Shown here piece after piece: positions 59,057-64,000 of a DNA stretch of 64,000 bases (within the stretch, counting starts at the first letter, position 1; every line of letters begins with the position of its first letter). Origin of the DNA: Anaerotruncus colihominis (GTDB lineage: Bacteria; Bacillota; Clostridia; Oscillospirales; Ruminococcaceae); contig CP102255.1 in the NCBI GenBank assembly GCA_025146135.1, positions 3,038,001 to 3,102,000 of the forward strand. The letters are read 5' to 3'. Both the position numbers and the translations under genes were made by a program. The notes under the pieces are model-generated. The model saw only the letters and a list, made by a program, of their open reading frames with translations, did not search any database and was not told the DNA's origin.

Positions 59057-60211
59057 TCATCCGCCAAACAGGCGTGTGAATAACGGCGTTTTTCCTTTTA
59101 CCGCCGCGACATCATCTGCCGCCGTCAGCGTCACATCCGCAACAGGCTGGCCGCCGACAGAAAACAGCGCGTGCCCCACTACGTCGCCCGCCTGCACCGG
59201 CGCGTATAAAAACGGCTCGGCTGTGACCGTCACATCCAGCCGCTCGCCGGGCAGCAGCGCGACCGGTTCCGGCTCCTCAAATGTCACGGCGGCATACGTC
59301 TGCGTCCCGCCCGTCACAGGCAGGTCCGCCGCCGGGATCATCTCACCGGGCGCGGTCTGCGTCAGCGCCCCAAAGTAGTGTTCATAAAGCTTTATATGCT
59401 CGTTCCAGTCGTCGGGGCAGTTGAGCGTCACGACGATCAGGCGCACGCCGCCGCGCTGGGCATACGACACCAGGCAACGGCCAGCCGCATCCGTAAACCC
59501 GGTTTTGACGCCCGCCGCATCGGGATAGAGCTTTAAAAGCCTGTTGTGGTTGGAAAACCAACGGTCGGCCGGCGGATTGCCAAAGCATACCTTTGCGCTT
59601 TTCTGGGAGCAGATTTCGGCAAAGCGCGGATTTGAGAGCGCCTCGCGCGTCAGCAGCGCCATATCATAGGCGCTTGAGTAATGCGCGTTGTCGTCCAGCC
59701 CGCTCGGTGTGACAAAATGAGAATCTTCCATCCCCAGTTCGGCGGCGCGCTCGTTCATCATCCGCGCAAACGCCTCCTTGCTGCCCGCGATGCGCACAGC
59801 GGCCGCGTTGGCAGCGTCGTTGCCCGACGGCAGCATCATCCCATAGGCGAGCGCCGAAAGCGTCACACGGTCGCCGACGCGCAGCCCCATCGACGACCCT
59901 TCGACACGGATTGCATCCGGGTCCACGGTGAACCATTCGTCCTGGCCGTCCTGCTCCAGCGTCAGCAGCGTGCTCATGATCTTTGTCGTCGAAGCCATCG
60001 GCAGACGCGCGTTGGCGTTTTTAGCAAACAGCACGCGCCCGGTCGCGGCGTCGAGTACGACGGCCGCTTTGGCTTTTGTGTCAAGACCAAGCGTGTCGGG
60101 AATCGACTGCGCGACCGCCGGCGCGGCGTCGAGGGCGCGCACATCTGTCAGGCGCACGCATATAAACAGCGCCGCGAATGCCGCCAGCAAAAGGATCGCC
60201 CGTTTCAGCAT
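59057..60211 (-). CDS. dacF: D-alanyl-D-alanine carboxypeptidase (DacF-like)
   Basis: A 384-residue exported serine peptidase trimming peptidoglycan peptides. Signal sequence 4-27. Catalytic motifs: STTK (Ser75, Lys78), SGN (129-131) and KTG in GVKTGFTDAAG. The C-terminal 110 residues are the PBP5-type beta domain. DacF often acts in the forespore. Confidence 0.93.
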   Translation of the reverse strand: MLKRAILLLAAFAALFICVRLTDVRALDAAPAVAQSIPDTLGLDTKAKAAVVLDAATGRVLFAKNANARLPMASTTKIMSTLLTLEQDGQDEWFTVDPDAIRVEGSSMGLRVGDRVTLSALAYGMMLPSGNDAANAAAVRIAGSKEAFARMMNERAAELGMEDSHFVTPSGLDDNAHYSSAYDMALLTREALSNPRFAEICSQKSAKVCFGNPPADRWFSNHNRLLKLYPDAAGVKTGFTDAAGRCLVSYAQRGGVRLIVVTLNCPDDWNEHIKLYEHYFGALTQTAPGEMIPAADLPVTGGTQTYAAVTFEEPEPVALLPGERLDVTVTAEPFLYAPVQAGDVVGHALFSVGGQPVADVTLTAADDVAAVKGKTPLFTRLFGG

Positions 60212-60314
60212 CACATCACCCGCACCTGGAACCTGCCGCCCCACCCGCAGCGGATGTTTCAAACAGCTTCCGAATTTCGATACAGGTCATTTTATGCCGC
60301 GCGCGCGCACGAAA

Positions 60315-60740
60315 TTACCCCTTGCTTTCCCCGCCGTCCGCTTCGATATGCGCACGGCGCTCTTTTTTATCCCGTTTGGCAAACAGCTCGGCGAACTTAT
60401 CGACCATCTCCGGCGCCATGGTGACGATGCGGTCGGCGGTCGTCTTGCTGTCGTTCATCTGCAAAAGCTCCACATGCCCGTCCTTGATGACAAGGAACGC
60501 GATCGGCTGCACCGAAACGCCGCCGCCGGCGCCGCCGCCGAACTGGCCGGCCTGCTTGATGGTCGGGATATCCGAACCGCCGGAGGCGAAGCCGAAGCTC
60601 ACCTTGGAAACCGGGATGATCACGGTCCCGTCGGGTGTGGTGATCGCCTCGCCGACAACGGTGTCCGCGTCGACGAGCGTGCGCAGGTTTTGAAGCGAGC
60701 TGTCCATCAGTTCGCTGATTGGATGCTTTTCATTGCTCAT
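60315..60740 (-). CDS. ytfJ: GerW/YtfJ-family sporulation protein
   Basis: A 141-residue protein: IPVSKVSFGFASGGSD, then Gly-rich FGGGAGGGVSVQPIAFLVI, the YtfJ signature. GerW proteins are needed for germination in Bacillus. It precedes dacF and follows the DUF2953 gene. Confidence 0.94.
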   Translation of the reverse strand: MSNEKHPISELMDSSLQNLRTLVDADTVVGEAITTPDGTVIIPVSKVSFGFASGGSDIPTIKQAGQFGGGAGGGVSVQPIAFLVIKDGHVELLQMNDSKTTADRIVTMAPEMVDKFAELFAKRDKKERRAHIEADGGESKG

Positions 60741-60762
60741 GGAAAGAACCTCCTTTTACAGT

Positions 60763-61440
60763 TCACCGGCCGCGCGCGCCTGTTCCGGCCTTTGGCTGGG
60801 ACGCCTGTTCGCGCCGTGTTTTCACTTTTTCACAGACGGCCTGCCTTTTTACAGTCTTGACAAGAAACGCCGCGCCAATCCGCACGGCGGCGGCGGCGGC
60901 GGCAATCGGCAGCAGCCGGCCGCGCGCCTCAAACTGCCAGGAACCCTCCTGCGCCATAAAATCAGGCGTGATGAGGATATCCGGCTTTTTCAGGTTGAAC
61001 AGCCCGCGCGCCGCCGTATACGCCGTATAGATAAGCGCGTTCATATGGCCGAAAGCAATCGCGGTCTGGGCCGCGTCGTCCTCCGCGACGACGACGCGCA
61101 GGCGCACACGGTAGACGCGCACATGCCGCAAAAGCATCTTCGTGCCGCCGCCGAGCGACGCGACGAAGTCCATTGCCGCACCAATGATCGCCGCGAAATC
61201 CCACTTCTCCTTCTTTGCGGGCGCGGCAGGCATCTGCTCCTTTTGCTTCTTTTGTTTTTTCTTCGCACGCGACCGCTTCTTTTGCTTCTTCCCCAATAGC
61301 TGCCGCCGGTAAAACAACCAGCGCACATACGCCTCGCCCGGGGCGTCCGAGCTAAAACGCGCCGACCCGACGATCGGGATGCACAATAGCAGCAGCAAAA
61401 GCGCCAGAATCGCCAAAAGCACAAATCCGACCACCGCCAT
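60763..61440 (-). CDS. DUF2953 membrane protein
   Basis: A 225-residue protein, ATG 61440 with GGGAGG 7 nt upstream. An N-terminal membrane helix (about 3-21), then a strongly basic Lys/Arg/Gln stretch (KKRSRAKKKQKKQK) and a C-terminal domain with the DUF2953-type sequence. In this operon order (scpB-DUF2953-ytfJ) the family is linked to sporulation in many Clostridia. Confidence 0.85.
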   Translation of the reverse strand: MAVVGFVLLAILALLLLLLCIPIVGSARFSSDAPGEAYVRWLFYRRQLLGKKQKKRSRAKKKQKKQKEQMPAAPAKKEKWDFAAIIGAAMDFVASLGGGTKMLLRHVRVYRVRLRVVVAEDDAAQTAIAFGHMNALIYTAYTAARGLFNLKKPDILITPDFMAQEGSWQFEARGRLLPIAAAAAAVRIGAAFLVKTVKRQAVCEKVKTRREQASQPKAGTGARGR

Positions 61441-61458
61441 TGCGGTCCCTCCCATCCG

Positions 61459-62043
61459 TTATACCGGCCCGGTTTCCTCCAGTTCGCCGAATGCGACCTG
61501 ACCCTCGAGCACATCGTCCGGCAGCGCGTCCTCATCGGTGGACGGAAGCGCCGGCAGCTTGTCGAGGCTTTCCAGGCCGAAGCAGCGCAGAAAATCCGGC
61601 GTCGTGCGGTAGGCAATCGGCCGTCCGGGCAGATCGAGCCGACCCGCCTCCTCGATCAGCGACTTTTCGATCAGGGAATTGACGACGCCGGAGCTGTCGA
61701 CGCCGCGCACCTGTTCAATAAACGCGCGCGTCACTGGCTGGTTGTAGGCGATGACAGCCAGCACCTCCAGCGCTGCCTGCGAAAGCGGCGCGCTGCGGCG
61801 CAATTCCAGCGCCGCGCGGATAACCGCCGCATAGTCGGACGACGTGCACAGCTGGAGTCGGTCGCCCAGGCGCAGCACCTCGAACGGCATCCCAGCGTCG
61901 GCGAGCGCGTCGCGCAGATGCGGCACATAGCGCAGGACCGTTTCCTCGTCCGCGCCGATAGCCTGCGCCACGCGCGATACCTCGACCGCCTCGCCGCCCG
62001 CAAACAGAATGGCGAGTATTTGTTTCTGCGGCAAATCGATCAT
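61459..62043 (-). CDS. scpB: Segregation and condensation protein B
   Basis: A 194-residue protein with two winged-helix domains (LAILFAGGEAVEVSRVAQAI, then LEVLAVIAYNQPVTRAFIEQ and VRGVDSSGVVNSLIEKSLIE). It joins ScpA and SMC in the condensin complex. Its start overlaps scpA by 4 nt. Confidence 0.95.
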   Translation of the reverse strand: MIDLPQKQILAILFAGGEAVEVSRVAQAIGADEETVLRYVPHLRDALADAGMPFEVLRLGDRLQLCTSSDYAAVIRAALELRRSAPLSQAALEVLAVIAYNQPVTRAFIEQVRGVDSSGVVNSLIEKSLIEEAGRLDLPGRPIAYRTTPDFLRCFGLESLDKLPALPSTDEDALPDDVLEGQVAFGELEETGPV

Positions 62044-62774
62044 GTCGGTGCCTCCTGTTGCTGCCTTGCCCGGCCGCCGCGCTCAAACGAAACCTGGCCG
62101 CCGTCGACCGTGATGCGGCGCGCCTTGACAAGCTCCAGCACCGCCAGAAACGTAGCGACAAGCTCGCTGCGGTCCGTGCTGGTCAAAAACAGGCTCTCAT
62201 ACGGCGCGCTGCCTGTCCGGTAAAGCCCGCGCAGGATATGCAGAATCCGGCTGCCGACCGATACAACGCGGCGCGCCACAATTCCTGAAAAGGCGCGCAC
62301 CGGCGGCGGCAGCCGCCGAGCGCCGCGCCCGGCCGCATCGCGGTACGCGTCATAGAGGATCTGAGGGGAATGCGTCAGCCTGTACGAATGGTCAGCCGGC
62401 AGCTTCATCGGCTGCCGCGCGAAATTCAGATATAACCGGCTGAGCGCGCCAAGCTGCGCAGCCACCCGCTGACAGACCTGGTACTCCAAAAGCTGTCCCT
62501 GCAATTCGGCCTTGAGCTTGACGCCCTCCTCCTCGTGGCGCGGCAGCAGCATCGCTGTTTTGATATATACAAGCCGGGCGGCCATCTCCAGAAATTCGCT
62601 GGCGATTTCCAGGTCGTCCTGCCCCATCGCGTCAATATAGGCCAGATACTGCTCGAGCAACGCCGAAATCTCAATATCGCAGATATCGAGCTTATGCTTT
62701 TGAATCAGATACAAAAGCAGATCGAGCGGGCCTTCAAATTCGCCCGTCTTAAACTGAGGCTTTTCCATGCTCAC
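62040..62774 (-). CDS. scpA: Segregation and condensation protein A
   Basis: A 244-residue kleisin: FKTGEFEGPLDLLLYLIQKH and LDICDIEISALLEQYLAYID in the N-terminal SMC-binding region, and a winged helix near the end (FLAVLELVKARRITVDGGQV). Overlaps the M50 gene by 4 nt. Confidence 0.95.
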   Translation of the reverse strand: MSMEKPQFKTGEFEGPLDLLLYLIQKHKLDICDIEISALLEQYLAYIDAMGQDDLEIASEFLEMAARLVYIKTAMLLPRHEEEGVKLKAELQGQLLEYQVCQRVAAQLGALSRLYLNFARQPMKLPADHSYRLTHSPQILYDAYRDAAGRGARRLPPPVRAFSGIVARRVVSVGSRILHILRGLYRTGSAPYESLFLTSTDRSELVATFLAVLELVKARRITVDGGQVSFERGGRARQQQEAPT

Positions 62775-63445
62775 AGGATCATCCCCGCGATCACATTAAC
62801 AAAGCCGGTCAGAAAATTCAGCCCCTTAAACAGCAGGTTGCTCAGGAACATCAGCGGTACATTGAGCGCGCCGCTCACGACGAGTACTAGCAGAACGATG
62901 TAGATGACCTGCTGGTACTGGCGCACCTTGTACTCCCATTTGGCCGGTACAAAAAAGGTGAGGATGGAAAAGCCGTCGAGCGGCGGCACCGGCAGAAGGT
63001 TAAACACCGCGAGAGATACATTGATAGACGCCATTGTGATGAAAACCCATTCCAAAATCGCCAGCGCCCCGCCTGTATTCGTCACCAGGATAACAACCAT
63101 CAAAATTTTGGCGGCCAGCAGCGAAAGCAGCGCCAGGATCACATTGGCAGCCGGACCGGCCAGCGACGTGAGCGCCATGCCCGCGCGCATGGAAATGCGG
63201 CGGTCAAAGCGCCGCGGATCGACCGGCACAGGCTTGGCCCACCCGAACCGCTGCGTCAAAATCAGCATCAGCGCGCCGATTGGGTCGAGATGGCGCAGGG
63301 GATTCAGATCAAGCCTTCCCTGGCGCGCGGCTGTGTCGTCTCCAAGCTTATACGCCATCCAGGCATGGGCAAATTCATGCGCCGGCAGCGATGTAACCAG
63401 CACGATCAATGTCACAAAAAAAGTCTGCATATCAAAAATTCCCAT
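62771..63445 (-). CDS. M50-family membrane metalloprotease
   Basis: A 224-residue polytopic site-2 protease-like enzyme. HEFAH (His23, Glu24, His27) lies in the first helix and NLLPVPPLDGFSIL provides the third metal ligand Asp. ATG 63445 has GGAAAGG upstream; the extended frame to 63607 crosses the promoter. First gene of the scpAB operon. Confidence 0.92.
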   Translation of the reverse strand: MGIFDMQTFFVTLIVLVTSLPAHEFAHAWMAYKLGDDTAARQGRLDLNPLRHLDPIGALMLILTQRFGWAKPVPVDPRRFDRRISMRAGMALTSLAGPAANVILALLSLLAAKILMVVILVTNTGGALAILEWVFITMASINVSLAVFNLLPVPPLDGFSILTFFVPAKWEYKVRQYQQVIYIVLLVLVVSGALNVPLMFLSNLLFKGLNFLTGFVNVIAGMIL

Positions 63446-63512
63446 ATCCGCGCCTTTCCGGGAGAGGATGTACCCCGCTCCCCATCCTTCATAATGGTAA
63501 TGATCATGGATT

Positions 63513-63541
63513 ATTATACCGATTCCCGACGTAAAATACAA
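63513..63541 (-). promoter_or_regulatory. Promoter of the M50-scpAB operon
   Basis: TTGTAT and TATAAT on the minus strand, 17 nt apart. Confidence 0.85.
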
Positions 63542-63601
63542 GCGGATTCGCCCGAAATCAGCGCGCCGTGCTGTCAAAATGAAAATTTTGCAAAAAAGCC
63601 C

Positions 63602-63630
63602 TTGCATTCATCCGGCAAATCTGATAGAAT
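63602..63630 (+). promoter_or_regulatory. Promoter of rpmB
   Basis: TTGCAT and TAGAAT, 17 nt apart, about 50 nt upstream of the rpmB start. Confidence 0.8.
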
Positions 63631-63681
63631 ACCACTGTTGACTTTAAAAACAGAATGGAAAAGATAGAGGAGGTGCAGAAC

Positions 63682-63870
63682 ATGGCAAAATGCGATATCT
63701 GCGGTAAAGGCGTAACGTTCGGAATCAGGGTTTCTCACTCGCACAGGCGCTCCAACAGGGCGTGGAAGCCCAACGTACAGCGCGTCAAGGCGCTTGTAGA
63801 CGGGACCCCCCGCCACATCTATGCCTGCACCCGCTGCCTGCGTTCCGATAAGGTTCAGCGCGCGCTGTAA
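63682..63870 (+). CDS. rpmB: Ribosomal protein L28
   Basis: A 62-residue ribosomal protein, ATG 63682 with GAGGAGG upstream. It has the zinc-binding type: CDICGK at the start and CTRCLRS near the end, so it is a C+ L28 that needs zinc. The central VSHSHRRSNRAWKPN is the family core. Confidence 0.96.
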   Translation: MAKCDICGKGVTFGIRVSHSHRRSNRAWKPNVQRVKALVDGTPRHIYACTRCLRSDKVQRAL

Positions 63871-63887
63871 GCCAACTGCAATTTGAG

Positions 63888-63915
63888 AGGACGCCGCAAA
63901 GCGGCGTCCTTTTTG
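63888..63915 (+). terminator. Terminator of rpmB
   Basis: AGGACGCCGC, AAA loop and complement, followed by TTTTT. The remaining 85 bp of the window show no gene I can support. Confidence 0.92.
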
Positions 63916-64000
63916 TATCCGCGGCGCACTTCCTGCATTTGCGACAGCATGGCGTGCTATGATATTTCTGGCTGTTTGGCCGCCCTTGTTTTCAGGGTAA

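Noticed and set aside
63916..64000. Partial gene at the right edge
   Set aside because: Neither strand gives a convincing frame or ribosome site in 85 bp.

Overview
The window joins two pieces of DNA from what looks like a spore-forming, anaerobic Clostridia genome, probably Oscillospiraceae/Ruminococcaceae. The clues are an alpha/beta-type small acid-soluble spore protein (SASP), a GerW/YtfJ sporulation protein, the standard Firmicutes yicC-remA-gmk-rpoZ-coaBC-priA-def-fmt-rsmB-rlmN-stp-prkC-rsgA run, a biotin-dependent decarboxylase/transcarboxylase cluster, strong GGAGG ribosome binding sites and GC-rich DNA. The genus is inference; no rRNA is present.

Positions 1 to about 24,800 are one end of a large integrated element, probably an integrative conjugative element (ICE). 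Every gene is on the minus strand, tightly packed and often overlapping. Its left part (about 0.2-10.9 kb) encodes a Tad/Flp-type (type IVb) pilus machine: Flp-like pilin, prepilin peptidase, CpaB, TadZ, TadA ATPase, TadB, TadC, two TadE-like pseudopilins, a proline-rich membrane protein and a large Trp-rich secreted protein. These are followed by an ADP-ribosyltransferase-like small protein and a two-repeat putative DNA-binding protein. Its right part (about 10.9-24.8 kb) is accessory cargo: SpoVG-like, YodL-like, DUF3849, DUF4314 and LPD28-like proteins, a D12-class adenine methylase with a small HTH-like protein, and several large ArdA-like (antirestriction) proteins. Relaxase, T4SS and integrase genes are not in view and presumably lie further left. 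The element stops beside a tRNA-Pro gene whose 3' end faces it, the usual ICE arrangement.

From 25.0 kb the DNA is ordinary chromosome: tRNA-Gln and tRNA-Pro, an ion transporter, thioredoxin, a SASP, and a molybdate uptake operon (modA, modB, modC) led by a MobA-like/ModE-like fusion protein with a perfect 26-bp palindrome at its promoter. Next come a DUF1848 protein, two divergently transcribed secreted proteins (one extremely acidic with a recent internal duplication), and galactose mutarotase behind a 161-bp inverted-repeat-bounded insert.

From 38 to 53.8 kb a long leftward operon begins at a strong promoter before yicC. It carries nucleotide and coenzyme A synthesis, replication restart, N-terminal formyl-Met processing, rRNA methylation, PASTA kinase/phosphatase signalling, ribosome assembly GTPase and thiamine pyrophosphokinase, here fused to a Cys-rich N-terminus. 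From 54 to 57.4 kb three genes resemble the 12S, 1.3S and 5S subunits of transcarboxylase. From 57.6 to 63.4 kb a second leftward operon holds the M50 protease, ScpA/ScpB, a DUF2953 protein, GerW-like protein, a D,D-carboxypeptidase and a pseudouridine synthase. rpmB (L28) is divergent at the right edge.

The most unusual signals are: a methionine-containing C-terminal tail on about two thirds of the unrelated element cargo proteins, only partly explained by embedded Shine-Dalgarno sequences; an expanded ArdA-like gene family; the MobA/ModE fusion with its palindrome; the thiamine pyrophosphokinase fusion; and two kinds of intergenic repeat.
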